Positions 22,996-34,129 of a stretch of 64,000 bases of DNA are shown piece by piece. The notes beneath the pieces are model-generated. The model was not told where the DNA came from. It did no database searches and worked only from the letters and a program-made list of their open reading frames with translations. Made by a program: the position numbers and the translations under genes. Position 1 is the first letter of the stretch. Each line of letters begins with the position of its first letter. The DNA is from Plectrocnemia conspersa (lineage: Eukaryota > Arthropoda > Insecta > Trichoptera > Polycentropodidae), in assembly GCA_009617715.1 (NCBI GenBank), contig VTFK01000039.1:1-64000 (forward strand). Reading direction: 5' to 3'.

Positions 22996-23689
22996 CGTAT
23001 GATATAAATAAACCCAAATTAATGATTAAGTATTATTTCTTGTTTTTATATTTATGTTTTTATTCTGCATAATACCAATTTTTACTTTATGTTTTTTCAT
23101 ACATAGAGATTTTAATAAAAAACTTATATTAAATAATGTGCTATATACAAATACTGTTTTTTATTTCTGTTTTCCATTTCTAGAGAAATGAGAAATTTAT
23201 TTCTCAAATTTAGACATGAAAATATATATGCAATATACAGTGTGTATTTATTTATTATATACTATATCTTTGTATATGAATAATATTTTTAATGATTTTA
23301 ATTAAAACAATATCTTTCAATATTTATGCATGTATTATAAATCATATTATAATTATTAACTAAAATATAAACGGAAAAGAGTACTTATGTACGGATACAA
23401 AAGAGTACATAAGTACTCTTTTCCTAAATAAATTCATACTGTATATTGCATACATTTTTTTATGTTTAAATTTGAGAAATCAATTTCTCATTTCCCTATA
23501 TACAGAAAATATTAAGAAATAACAAACACTATTTCGTATATACCACATTTTTTAATGTAAGTTTTGCATTTAAATCTATGGATGAAAAAATAAAAAGTAA
23601 AATTTGCTATTATACAGAATGAGAGCATGAATAGAAAAACAATTAATAATACTGAATCATTAATTTGGGTTAGTTTATTTTATCATACG
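22996..23689. mobile_element. 694-bp inverted-repeat element with about 260-bp arms
   Basis: The left arm (22996-23254) and right arm (23425-23689) are reverse complements of each other along their length with moderate divergence. Shared landmarks are CGTATGAT, AAACCCAAATTAATGATT, GAGAAATGAGAAA or GGGAAATGAGAAA, TTTCTCAAATTTA and GCAATATACAGT. The spacer contains a perfect 20-bp hairpin. No ORF. It could be a fold-back transposon or an inverted tandem insertion. Transcription would give a long double-stranded RNA. Confidence 0.8.
23373..23424. repeat. Perfect 20-bp hairpin in the spacer
   Basis: GGAAAAGAGTACTTATGTAC (23373-23392) is exactly inverted at 23405-23424 around a 12-nt loop. Confidence 0.85.
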
Positions 23690-24050
23690 AAAATGTATAT
23701 ATTTAAATATGTTATGTTATATATGTTTAATAATCGGTTACTTTTCATCACACATGTTTCTATTGTATTTTGCAAAAAATGACAACATCTTATCGTATGT
23801 TTTATATAGCATTTACATGAAAACATTAAATTTAACGGACGAACGAATTCTTGCCAAAGACTTAACAATAAGTCTTTTTATTCTTATTGTTGATAACCGG
23901 AAAATGCAAACGAAATATTTTTTAATCGTATTTCTTAAAGTCAGTCACAAAACAAATATTAGTAAACAATGTTTTTTTGTCAGAAACCCTGTCCCTTTTT
24001 TAACTACCTGCTCTGAATGCAGCTGAATTATATTATAAAAATATTACTTG
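23690..24050 (+). repeat. Dispersed repeat S, copy 1 (flank of the inverted repeat)
   Basis: TTACATGAAAACATT (from 23813), TTGCCAAAGA, and CTACCTGCTCTGAATGCAGC (near 24003) recur in the same order on the minus strand at 56455-56990. That makes this a two-copy unknown repeat that probably includes the inverted repeat to its left. A 105-codon frame (23709-24026) crosses it. Its best stretch, LNLTDERILAKDLTISLF, is not matched in frame by the second copy, so coding is doubtful. Confidence 0.55.
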
Positions 24051-24430
24051 TTTTCAAAATTGTAACAGTTGTAAACCATTTAAAAATATTTATCTTAACA
24101 AAAATATATTTATAACCAATTTTGAGAAATGAGATATTATTATTATCATTTTTCTTGAAAAACACTAATTATGAATTATTATCAAATGTCATTTACCAAC
24201 TCACATTATTTTTTTTATTTTTCGTATGGATATGTATTTAACTGAAATGCTAAGAAAATGGTTGGTTTCGGTAAAAAATAATATAAAAGAAATTGTTTAG
24301 AAGAAAACGACAGCTGTTTAGTTTTATATTAGTGAAAAGAATACCCCACACTTTAAATAACTGCTTATTTAAATATATACAACTATTTGATCAATCTATA
24401 TAAGTAAATAATTCGATTCGACGATTAGCC
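24051..24430. other. AT-rich non-coding stretch
   Basis: Nothing supportable. Confidence 0.5.
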
Positions 24431-24439
24431 ATTTAAAAT

Positions 24440-24880
24440 ATACGAACCACTCATGCGGGACCTACAAACCGACCCTTGTGACGTCACATTTCAACCCCCC
24501 CAGCGCTGAAACGGGACCCGTTCACACAAAACTAATAAATACGCCCTTGGCGCTCGCATAGGGGCTCAAATTGAAAAAAGGCACCCCATTAACTCAGTTT
24601 ATCATGCAATATTAAGCATGCGCTGCACCGCTTTTTGATCCGACTGTTCGTTAATTCATGGCCACACATTAATGAAAAAAGTCTTTTGTTAACCCATTCT
24701 TCGGATCGATGCGCGACGTCTGCCCGTCTATGAATACATTTGTCCCAAAGCGTAGAGCGTTTAAAGTACGATAAACGCTCTACGGTTTGGGACAATGGGT
24801 CTCTCTTCTTTCACCACAATAAAGTGGAGCTTTGAGATGAATTGACTGAGCCCGCTCGTTTGACATCAATATGCTTGACA
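24440..24880. other. GC-richer island containing a strong hairpin
   Basis: Contains CCCTTGTGACGTCACATT (palindromic TGACGTCA), an AGCGCT palindrome, ACGGGACCCGTTC and a long hairpin (separate entry). No transposon ends. The 68-codon minus frame (24589-24795) has no family resemblance. Candidate regulatory or small-RNA locus by inference. Confidence 0.35.
24740..24795. other. 24-bp stem hairpin, candidate small-RNA precursor or fold-back
   Basis: TTGTCCCAAAGCGTAGAGCG at the left is mirrored by CGCTCTACGGTTTGGGACAA at the right. The stem is about 24 bp with one mismatch and an 8-nt loop (AAGTACGA). It is stable and in a non-repetitive island. It could be a microRNA-like hairpin, although the stem is nearly perfect and the loop small. 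Confidence 0.45.
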
Positions 24881-25630
24881 TATTAATTCGAATAAATTAT
24901 GGTCAACAGTACTAGTTTATAAGTATTGTAATGCCATTATTTATAATGTACAAATTATACTTTAAAGCTTTTTTTTTTAAAAGTAAAGTTGTCGATTTGC
25001 TGAAGGCAATCTTCATACAACATCACACTTTTACTGAAATTATTTACAATATATTTCACTGATATTATTCATGCGATTAAAATAAATATTATTTTATGTT
25101 TCGGGTTTTGAGGCCGAAGGGGTGTAAATTTGCAGCCAAAATAGACGCTAGTGAGAGCTTATTGCTAAGTTGTACAATTTACTGGAGAAGTGATGTCCTC
25201 TGGATGATCCGCTAAGGTCTCTCGTGATTGTTGTTATGGTTTGTTCTCAGCCTAATATTTCATACTCTTGATTCGTGTCGTCTCTGGCGAATCACCGATG
25301 CGGAAATTGGTTGGCCAATTGCATCACTTCTATTTGAATAAATTCAAAAGCGTTACTGCGCAGCTAGGTGGACCTCCTACATATATTATAAAATTTGCAA
25401 AAATAAATTCTTGATTAAAAAACAATAACCATAATAATAAGTTTCGCGACATTACAACTGCAGTCACAGTATTCTTGGACTTATAGCTAATTAGGTTATC
25501 TCGTATTATTTACTACTTTTATATCATTAAATATATGTTAGCATTATTATTTTTAAATCTGTATTTATAAGCAAGGTCAATATTAATCGAAAGGGTTAGG
25601 GATGATGGTATATAAAATTAATTTTGAAAA
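24881..25630. other. Mixed-composition non-coding stretch
   Basis: 25090-25380 is less A/T-rich than its flanks (TTTTGAGGCCGAAGGGGTG, TCTCTGGCGAATCACCGATG) but shows no ORF or repeat. Confidence 0.4.
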
Positions 25631-25639
25631 TTAAATTAA

Positions 25640-25990
25640 TCAATCATGGTGGGAAGAGTGGGTTAGTTGATTTTTCAATACCATTATTTCGATATGAACG
25701 AACGGTCGCACCCGCAACCCGCCATCATAATAAATTGTCACAAAACTCTACACCCCAACCCAACCGCCCATTTATTTTACACGGTCCGTTCATCGGGATA
25801 GTCGTCGACGCGACCCCGGCCATTAACAAGCCGCCCACATCCGCATGTCATAAATTAATTATCGAACGCCATTTTGTCACGTCGAGCCGGCTCTGACGTT
25901 GATGCGCCCAAATAACCTTATTCTGTCAATCAATCCATAAATCGCCGGACATGTAGCTATGTAAATCGATCACGTGTGGATGGGTATATG
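25640..25990. other. GC-richer island, candidate regulatory DNA
   Basis: Contains GTCGTCGACGCGACCCCGGC, TCGAGCCGGCTCTGACG and ATCGATCACGTGTGG (E-box CACGTG). The 90-codon frame 25624-25896 covers it without family resemblance and includes low-information Pro/Thr runs. Regulatory role inferred. Confidence 0.35.
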
Positions 25991-26089
25991 ATAACCAAAT
26001 GCGTAATAGACGACTGCTATTTTTGCGAATGATGGTATGTTTTCATTGTATCCTATTTTTAATAGATAGACTAGTTTATTTGTAAGCTG

Positions 26090-26480
26090 GATTAAGGACT
26101 ATTGTGTATATATATATATATTAAAACTCGACTATTTTATAAACCCCTCTGACCAATAATTAAATAATAAAGTTAATATAATTTTGATTATTATAATGTT
26201 TTACTGTATTAGAAGTTTGCCGTAAAAAGGTGTTTACAGTCTTTAGCGCGCCAATCATTGAAAGCGGGGAACCTTGATCTCGGTCATGCGCATACTGCGC
26301 GTGTTCGAAGATCTACGTATTTTAATATTGCAAAGCAATCTATCTACTTTTAGAAAAATCTTTTACGCGTGTAGGTAATGAGTAAGATACGCTCATATTT
26401 AATGTGTTAGTGTTATTAGTAAATTTCTTAAGGAAGAATAATTTTTGGCTATATGTTTATACAGTGATTCGAGCCTTTAG
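26090..26480. other. TA microsatellite and short GC-richer patch
   Basis: A (TA)n tract at about 26107-26121, then a GC-richer patch (26240-26320) with TTTAGCGCGCCAATC and GCATACTGCGCGTG. Confidence 0.4.
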
Positions 26481-26482
26481 AG

Positions 26483-26540
26483 CAGTGGTGTCAAATACCC
26501 AGCCCGCAAAGGATTTAGAATGCGGCCCGCTTCTCCAAAC
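26483..26540 (+). mobile_element. hAT-like 5' terminus
   Basis: CAGTGGTGTCAAATACCCAG followed by GCGGCCCGC is the typical start of hAT elements of the group whose ends read CAGTGGT..GGCCCGC. No matching right end or transposase was found downstream. Confidence 0.5.
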
Positions 26541-27240
26541 TAGTTGGTTTTACTAAAATACTTTTCTAAAAAAAATATTAATTTAAAAGATTTAATATAA
26601 TTTTAAAAAAAATGCAGCAAATTATAATAAAAAAAGTATATTGACAATGGTGTGAATATTAACCATTTTATACCCTTTTCATACATAAAATTATAGTCAA
26701 AAAAATTGTTAACCCTTTCTTTTTAAATAATATTTTTAAAATCACTCTATAAGAAAAATTCAAATTGCATAGATAAATGTTTTTGTGTATTCTGGTTTAC
26801 ACATTTTTCTTGGCTGTATTTATATTATTATTTTCCGTATCTTATAAAGATTGGTACACGTTGAAATGGTTTTGTTTTAAATCTCAGGTAATTAATCTTA
26901 AAATTTAACCAGAAATAATAAGGATATTTTATTGTTGTAAGAATCTTTTATTGCCTGAAGAAAATATTTACTAGTGGCGTTAGAAAATTATTTTTAGTAC
27001 ACAATTTGTATTTATAAATAAGGCGGTATATAAATAGTATTTTAAATTTAGATAGATTAAAATAAATATTGTATAAGAAAACGATTAAAAAAACCCAAAA
27101 GTATTTATACATTTTTTCTGCCAAGATGAAAATTGGATTTTTTTTATAAAAGTGGAAAATGAAGTTTTTTGCTAATTAATCATTACGATAAACGGGTGTT
27201 ATAAGTTTCTAGCTATTGACTTGAAAGATCTACAATAGTA
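26541..27240. other. AT-rich non-coding stretch
   Basis: Probably includes decayed hAT interior after the 26483 terminus, but no protein similarity remains. Confidence 0.4.
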
Positions 27241-27244
27241 ATAA

Positions 27245-27490
27245 TTCTGATTATATTTACCTAAATTTTCCTAATCTCACGGATGAATATCGTGATGATT
27301 AATTAAAATCGAGTTAGATCGCACATATAAATTATTAAAAATTCAGCTCACATAGAATATAGTAAATGTATTATAATAAATAATTTTTACAATAGCGCAA
27401 TTTTATAAATAAAAATTCGAGTGCCGCTACCGGGGCTCGAACCTGCAACCTCAGAGACGTTACGGTTTACGCTATTCCGTCCTTGTAAGT
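27245..27490 (-). repeat. tRNA-Ile-like SINE plus repeat R, copy 3
   Basis: Read on the minus strand from 27490: GTAACGTCTCTGAGGTTGCA, B-box GGTTCGAGCC, CGGTAGCGGCACTCGAATTT, GCGCTATT, then the repeat R body ending near 27245. The anticodon-loop bases present in the 21251 copy are deleted here. Together the copies define a SINE-like family of roughly 250 bp. Confidence 0.65.
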
Positions 27491-27714
27491 TGTTCTCTGA
27501 ATAACATGACCTTTTTAGATCTAAATAGATATAAATTTATAGATATTTAATTGCTTTATCTCCTTTCGTGTGAGTAGAAGTTACTTGTATGTTCTCAGTA
27601 GAAAAACTTGAAGATTTATTAACTGAATGCGATGCTGAATGATATTACGCGGCACTTAAAACTTCAGTCAAATTCAGTCAGTCATAAAAAGTCTTAATAT
27701 AGTTGTTACGTTTA

Positions 27715-28800
27715 TCCGCAACGACTTTCGCACATAATTGCTTCCTGAAAATGGGTGCGAATGTTGAATGTTCAAAAGTAGAGGGAAGTAAAAAAAATTG
27801 GAATTGTGTGTATCTTAAAATATCATATTTATTTATCAAGTAAATATAAGATGTTTAAGAGGCGTTTAAGTGCGGTTTGCTGGTGTTTTCTTTGAAAAGT
27901 TATCAAGAGTTAACTGTTTTCCACTATTCTTTTTCTTTTTTTCATATAGTATTTTATAACATGCTATGTCTTTATTGATCGCCCTACGCATTTGAGATAT
28001 GAGTACTCCACTGGGATCACAATCTTCCATAATATTAAAAAAATTGTCAAGATGCGTGATGGCTTCATTCATATTTTTCATTGTTAAAGAGTTTTCCAAA
28101 ATAAACCTGTCTCGTTTACATGAATTATTTGGCTAGAGGAATATTCTCCATCTTCAATAATTTTGGATAATTAGGAAATAAATTCTTTTGCTGCATCTTT
28201 ATCCGCATCAGCTGATTATACAGTAAATTAATTATTATGAAAAGAATACCTTATTTTAAAATTGTAAAACCAACCATTACTTTTTTTAAAAACCGTTTTA
28301 AAATATTTTTTTTAATCTATCCTTCCAATCTTTGTGCAAACTAAGAACTTTTGTTTGAATAATTGAAATACTCAGAGGGACATCTTTTTGATGTTGGTCA
28401 TCGATCCATGATGACAAAGATTTTTTCATTTCATCCATGTTTTTTTTGCCGTGTTTTTTTGGAAACATATCTTTAAAGATTGTGGAAATATATCTTTAAT
28501 TTCCACAATTTTGAACATATTTCTTAATTATATTTTTATTTTACAAAATTAAACATATCGTAGACCTGTTTGTATCATACGAACGTCCGATTGAAGCAAA
28601 AGATTCACCGCTATCAGAACGTCTAATAATTTCTATCTTTGTCTCGAATCGTGTGAAGTTTATGATTCCTTGATTTCTTTTTGTTCGTACCAACTTCCGT
28701 TTCTCACTCATGTTTATAATTTAAAAAAAAAAAAAAAATTAAAATTCGCCGAAAAGCGAATTGTGCGAAAGTCGAACATTCGAAAGTCGAGGGTCGCCTG
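27715..28800 (-). mobile_element. Tigger/pogo-type DNA transposon, deleted copy 2
   Basis: The 5' end at 28800 reads CAGGCGACCCTCGACTTTCG. The opposite end near 27715 reads TCCGCAACGACTTTCGCACA, with TA next to both. Minus-strand transposase pieces in order: MSEKRKLVRTKRN and FETKIEIIRRSDSGESFASI (N-terminal HTH), MKKSLSSWIDDQHQKDVPLS, a trace of the DDE-core start (NETGLFW-like), then directly NSLTMKNMNEAITHLDNFF and QMRRAINKDIACYKILYEKK (28099-27866). The catalytic core between GLFW and NSLTM is deleted. It is thus a non-autonomous deletion derivative related to the copy at 17736-18727. Confidence 0.88.
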
Positions 28801-29390
28801 TACATATAAGAATTATATATATTAGTTAAAATATTATTCACTTACTTTTAAGTATTATTTATTCTGGTTTTAACGCTTATTATAATATAAACCATCTCGC
28901 AAATGTCAATAAGTAACTATTTCGTTTAAATTCACTAGCTAGCACATAAATTAAAGAACCATAACTTCGATAATATTGGTCCTAAAAAAACTTTAGTATC
29001 GTATCATTTTCTTTTCATTCACAGGCGATATATATATATTTGATTTTTAGTCATTGCTTTCAACATTATTATATTTACATGTAACAATTACCTTTTTAAA
29101 ATAATTTTGCCACCTAACAAAAATTCTATAAATTATTTCTCGCTCGAACAAATAGATTTGTCCCAAAAATAATTTAAAACGTACAAATCCTTCCCTGTAA
29201 ATAAAGTCTCGGTGTGAAAATCCCGATTGACGTGATCCTATTTTTGTCACTGTCATTTAATAATAATAAACCCACAACAATGCCAAGGGGCGGAAATACC
29301 AAGGCGTGGGCGTTCTTATAAACCTTAATTTTCGACCTTTTCCTTTTATAATAAACATACATAAGTGTGTGCTATATTGTGTTTAATATT
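28801..29390. other. AT-rich non-coding stretch
   Basis: Short minus frames (29047-29362) lack family resemblance. Nothing supportable. Confidence 0.5.
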
Positions 29391-29394
29391 ATTC

Positions 29395-29600
29395 GGGACC
29401 GCATTTCTACTTCGTACTTTGTCCAACGTTCGCTCTGTACTACTAAATTTTCATTTCGTTTTCGATTAACCGCCCGATTGACCGCCGAATCGGATTCTTC
29501 GCGCGGCGGGGCTTAATTAATTTTCTGCGACTCGTTTAACGGCGCGTTTGACTCGCTAATCTCAATTTAACGGCAATGTTCGAGTGGGATTTCCATTCTG
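29395..29600. other. GC-richer island, candidate regulatory DNA
   Basis: Contains TTCGCGCGGCGGGGCTTAAT, GATTGACCGCCGAATCGG and several TTAATTAA/TAAT cores. No coding or repeat match. Confidence 0.3.
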
Positions 29601-31255
29601 GATTGTATCGCTTAAAATACTCTTGATAATGCGAAATACGGTAAAATATGTTCCAATTTATACCCATTAAGGTTTAAATCTAGATTAATTGAGTAATCCT
29701 TATGAGATATTATCATATATAATATAAACTATTTTCATTATTTTTAATGTTACATTATTACTTGTTTCAGGTGAGCTATCATTTAAATTAAAATACTGCG
29801 TCCACGTGGTGAGTAATTATTTCTATATCTCGACAATCATTTTTATGGTTTATTTTATAATAGGAATATTTTAATTCGTGCTCAAAGAGCGACCCTCGTT
29901 ATAATGACGTAGCCTCAAACGTTCACGTGATATTAAAGTTTTGTTCTCGTTTTAAGTTCAACACTATTAATGAGAATATTCGACCAGTACTACCTATAAC
30001 GCTGCATATTATAATCTCCACGTGTCAAAAACATGATTGAATACGTGTCTGTCTTTTATTTTCTTGTGAGTCGATTTAATTTCGAGTATGTTATGCACGA
30101 GCCCTTTGCTGTGGTATCCTATCTTTATTTAATCAGTTCGCCGAGACGAAATTAGTTACTCTTTGGAAATTTTACGCATCGCTGTTCAAGCGTTTTAAAT
30201 AATCGCACATTGTTTACTTGTCCAACAAAATACCAACGTGATGCTTGTTAGTTTGCTTTTTAAGATTATATTTTACTAAAGCATTATCATTTCTCATTTG
30301 CACTGTTCCTAATTTTTAATGGGACAGATATTAACAATCGTAATTTCCCTTAGCGGATTAAAGCTAAAAAAAATCGGAGCTTGTGTTAACAATATCTTAA
30401 GCCAAATTAACATTTTTTGACAAACAATTCTATAACAAAACCAACTTCTTGATTGTGGACTCTAATTCTAGAAACGTGTAGAGTTTGAATTCCATATAAA
30501 TCCAGATCTAGATGAATATATAATATTTGCATCGTTTGTAATGTTCTCTTAACTTTTGGTTGTGTAATTATTGTGAATTAAAAAGAGAGATAATCGAAAA
30601 CTTTTGTGCCATCGATGTATATTGTGCACTTCAAAAAATACAATGTAATTTTATAACATATGTATTAGTATTTTAAACTGAACATTCCGACTTAAAATCT
30701 TGAATATAAATATTTATTTTACGTTTCTTCAATATGTACTAAAGATTTTAAATTATTTACCTATTATTTTTATTTAACTTCACATTTTAAATATTCGTGT
30801 ATTATGGAATTTTTTTTTTAACTTGATAAAATAGTTAAATGTTACTGTACAATACTATTTTTGACACAATGACAAGATAATGCCTTTTTTTTATATAAAA
30901 ATTACACGCTGAATACAACTGCACTATTATTTTACTCACAAATTTTATTTCATCAATCATTCACCATTTTTTAGTACATTTTCATGTACTAAAAATGTGT
31001 CATATAATAAATGTAAATATAATTTTTAAAGTAGAAAAACTAAAAACTATTTTGAAACTTTTATATTATTGATTAAGAACTATCGTTTTTAAATTAATAT
31101 ATGTACTTGTAGCAAATTCTTAAATTAAATTTTGTATCTAAATTTAATTAAATAATTAGTGTTTTTTTTTATATTATTATATATCTATTTAACTAAAAAT
31201 TAATTTTACTCTATATTTAATTAAATAATTTGTGTTTTTTTTATATATTATACTA
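29601..31255. other. AT-rich non-coding stretch
   Basis: Includes small patches of moderate GC (29880-30230). TTGTTTCAGGTGAG at about 29763 would fit a splice acceptor or donor string but has no supported exon. Confidence 0.45.
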
Positions 31256-31259
31256 TTGT

Positions 31260-31730
31260 ATATGGAATCATTAGTCTACAAAAGTTTTTAGTTACACTAC
31301 ACAATCACTAACGCCTTAGTCATGTTGAGGAGATTGCTGCCTCGATGTTGATGTGCTATTATAGCTTTGTTTCGTTTTTCATAAAACTAGTGATGTCTTC
31401 TACAATACGTCTTTATCGTAAAAGCATTTACAATGATTCGTAGCACTTTATTTTGGATGTTGTCAATCAATATAATGTGCCACAATTTGCCACATCCCCA
31501 AAAGTGAGTTTAAGGATTTAGTTGTATGTCTTAATTTTATTGTCTGGAGATTTTCTATCCATAAACCAATACAATTTTCTCTGAATTTAATTAATTTAAC
31601 TTTTTTTTCTAATTGGTGATCATCTACTAATTGTGATATTCTTTATTTATGACAAATCATATATGTATAACAAATACAGTATCGGCCCTAAGACACTACC
31701 TTGTGGGACTTATTAACATTCTGAATAATC
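31260..31730 (-). pseudogene. Jockey-type LINE reverse transcriptase fragment
   Basis: On the minus strand, 31709-31640 reads VPQGSVLGPILYLLYIYDLS, a well-kept non-LTR RT motif whose LYLLY form is typical of the Jockey clade. About 200 bp further (near 31480-31430) the thumb-region string NKVLRIIVNAF follows. The catalytic FADD segment between them is not recognisable, so the copy is deleted or badly decayed. It is a different family from LINE-A. Confidence 0.8.
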
Positions 31731-32079
31731 TGTTGGAAATGTACGATTCAAGTAATTTTCCATATTACTACGGTAGTATGCTGTTTTAAAGTTCTTTAAT
31801 TACGCATCTGGATCTTTCTTTTTCAATAAATTTAGCAAAACATCTAAAAAAATAGACGCACAAATATATTTTTCTACAAGTATTAAAATTTTCTTAATAA
31901 ATCAATGATCGATTTAAAAATATGAATTTTGAAACCCAAACTGATTTGCTTTTTTCTCTGTCTAGTATCGGTTTATTTTTTTTTAACAAGAGCCTTTCGA
32001 ATTCTTGAGATATTATTGGTAGTATTTCTTCTCGAGAATTTCTCGAAAAAATATGTCAAATCGATAAATTTTACTTTCT
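31731..32079. other. AT-rich stretch between LINE and repeat X
   Basis: The frame 31929-32180 is hydrophobic and low complexity, and it runs into the repeat. Not supported as a gene. Confidence 0.4.
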
Positions 32080-32450
32080 GGGAAGATCGAAAGTATTTGA
32101 ATGACAAACAATTTTCTATTACTCTAACCGGCCGGCGGCTTTATCTATGCTTTGGTGATCTAAGAACCCGCTCCGATTAGAATAAATTACGCATGGGAAT
32201 CGGCAGAATGCAAAACGTTTTTTTTTATATTTTTTTTTTAAAGTAGCAACAGCTTTTATTGATAATTAACTCACGATTATTATTGACAGCCGAAGGAGTC
32301 TTAAATTTTTTGTTAAAACAATTGAAAAATATAAATTCTTAGCTAAGCTGGAAATTTCAACGGGCATTTTAACATAATAAACCGGACATTGATGTCATTA
32401 ATTAACTTACATTATTTTTTCAGCCAGTAGTATTGCATAAAACCTAACAA
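32080..32450 (+). mobile_element. Repeat X, copy 1 (transposon fragment)
   Basis: GATCGAAAGTATTTGAATGA, ACCGGCCGGCGG, GATCTAAG, GCAACAGCTTTTATTGATAA and GACAGCCGAAGGAGTCTTAA are all found, inverted, at about 51960-52290. The tail continues with GGAAATTTCAACGGG and GACATTGATGTCA, linking it to the internal sequence of the TIR element at 47251-48122. It is a decayed interior fragment of that family. Confidence 0.75.
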
Positions 32451-33040
32451 AAAATTTTTTGTCCAAAGTAGTAAAATCAGTTTCGTAAAAAATGTATTTT
32501 TCTTCAATGTGCTCGATGATCTCTGATTTCATAATATCATGATTCAAAGGTTACTGCATTCTATTCAACTATTGCCTTTTTCGGAAGCTTCTTTAATTTA
32601 GTCAGTTTTGTTATTGAAGGAATACAAATATGATGCAGCTAAATCTAACGTTTATTTAAATAACAATATGCTTATCTTATTTTATATTGGCCAGAAAGAA
32701 TAACAAACTTTTTACACAGTGTAATTTAATTCATCAGTTTTTAAGACCTTATTTATGTTTTATTTGAATTTTTGCGTATACGATGGGAAGCGCATATTTG
32801 CGTCTAATTGATCAGAACTTGCTCTCAAAAAATGATAAATATTAATTTAGTTTAATTTTTTTACAATAAGTTAATTCATATGATATGCTGATTAGGCTCA
32901 GTTGAATCTCCATTATGTTTACAAATAATAAAAATAAAAAAGGTAGATTTGTATAATGTTTATATATAAAAATAATATCGTGCTTTTATACTAATATGTA
33001 TATGCACCCATATTTAAATTGTAATACCCGATTGCATTCT
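32451..33040. other. AT-rich non-coding stretch
   Basis: Nothing supportable. Confidence 0.5.
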
Positions 33041-33044
33041 GAAT

Positions 33045-33145
33045 TTCGTCCGCTTAGTTACTCGCTAATGGCTCCAATTCGCCCCTGCCCGCATGCAGCG
33101 ATGCGAGTGCTACTTCATCGCCCCTTTACCGTTTCTTAATTTAAT
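33045..33145. other. Short GC-richer island
   Basis: Contains AATTCGCCCCTGCCCGCATG and CAGCGATGCGAGTGC. Candidate regulatory DNA, weak. Confidence 0.25.
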
Positions 33146-33379
33146 CATAAAATTTTAATAGGAAAATTTAATAGCAAATAAATATAATTAGTTTATTATA
33201 TATTTTAATTTGTGATGGTTGAAAGCCGCTAGTTTATCACGGCGATAAATGTTCTACAGATACATATAATCGTCAGATTTGTTTTGCGTTACGAGCAAAA
33301 TTTATGGCAAATATTTCGACATGCGGTATTTATCGAGTGTCCATTGAATATGTATTTGAGTAATGTGTTAACGCATCTG

Positions 33380-33870
33380 ATCGAATGTTTTGATAACATT
33401 TGGTAATTTAACAGTATCATCACAACGCCAAAAAATCATAATTATTGAATTTTACAGATCAACGATTTTTCATATTTTCTATCTGCATATGTGCACAAAG
33501 AAAGAGAACGTTGTATGTAACCCAACTCGTAACTCTTCCAATTTGAAAAAGTGCAAAGTTTTAATTGGAAGCAGTTAAAAATGAACGCGATATAGCACCG
33601 GCGTATATACAATATTTTTTTTGTTGGAAAGGCCTGCATATTGTGTCGCCGCAGCTAGTTTAATTTACGTCCAATGCGAGTTGGAAGCGAAGCGAGTGCT
33701 CGCGAAAACAGTGACATATTTTTAATTTAAATGCTAATCCGAGAGCTGAGCGTACATTGTACTACGTTCGAATTGTCGTTATTCGGTCGAAACGTTGATA
33801 ATGTTTAAGTTAAACGTAAAATATGAGCGCGATGTGATCTCGTGAATCGTTTTACGTATATTATTGCATT
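33380..33870. other. Mixed stretch with GC-richer patch
   Basis: 33640-33800 is GC-richer (GCGAAGCGAGTGCTCGCG). Overlapping short frames 33390-33639 on both strands lack resemblance to known proteins. Confidence 0.3.
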
Positions 33871-34129
33871 ATTTTTAGAATCGGTTCTATTTGAATTACA
33901 AAATAATAATAATAAAAAAACACTAACGTTGTATAAACATATTCTTATCTATATGTTTATGTTGTAATTTAAAATTACGAAAATGGTACATCTGATTCAT
34001 TGCTTAAACAGTAAAAAATATATAAATTTTGTGATTTGAGATTATTTTTCCTAGCGATGGATTCGAGATTCGAGTAGCTTAGTATTTATTTTATTTATTT
34101 AAATTAAATTAAGACTGTCTAACAGCTTA

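Noticed and set aside
23709..24026. 105-codon plus-strand frame with plausible amino-acid mix
   Set aside because: It lies in a dispersed repeat whose second copy (56455-56990) does not keep the frame. No domain recognised.
26107..26121. TA repeat as a promoter TATA region
   Set aside because: Simple microsatellite with no downstream gene.
31929..32180. Hydrophobic 83-codon frame like a signal peptide or membrane protein
   Set aside because: T-rich low-complexity DNA gives Phe/Leu runs, and the frame runs into transposon repeat X.
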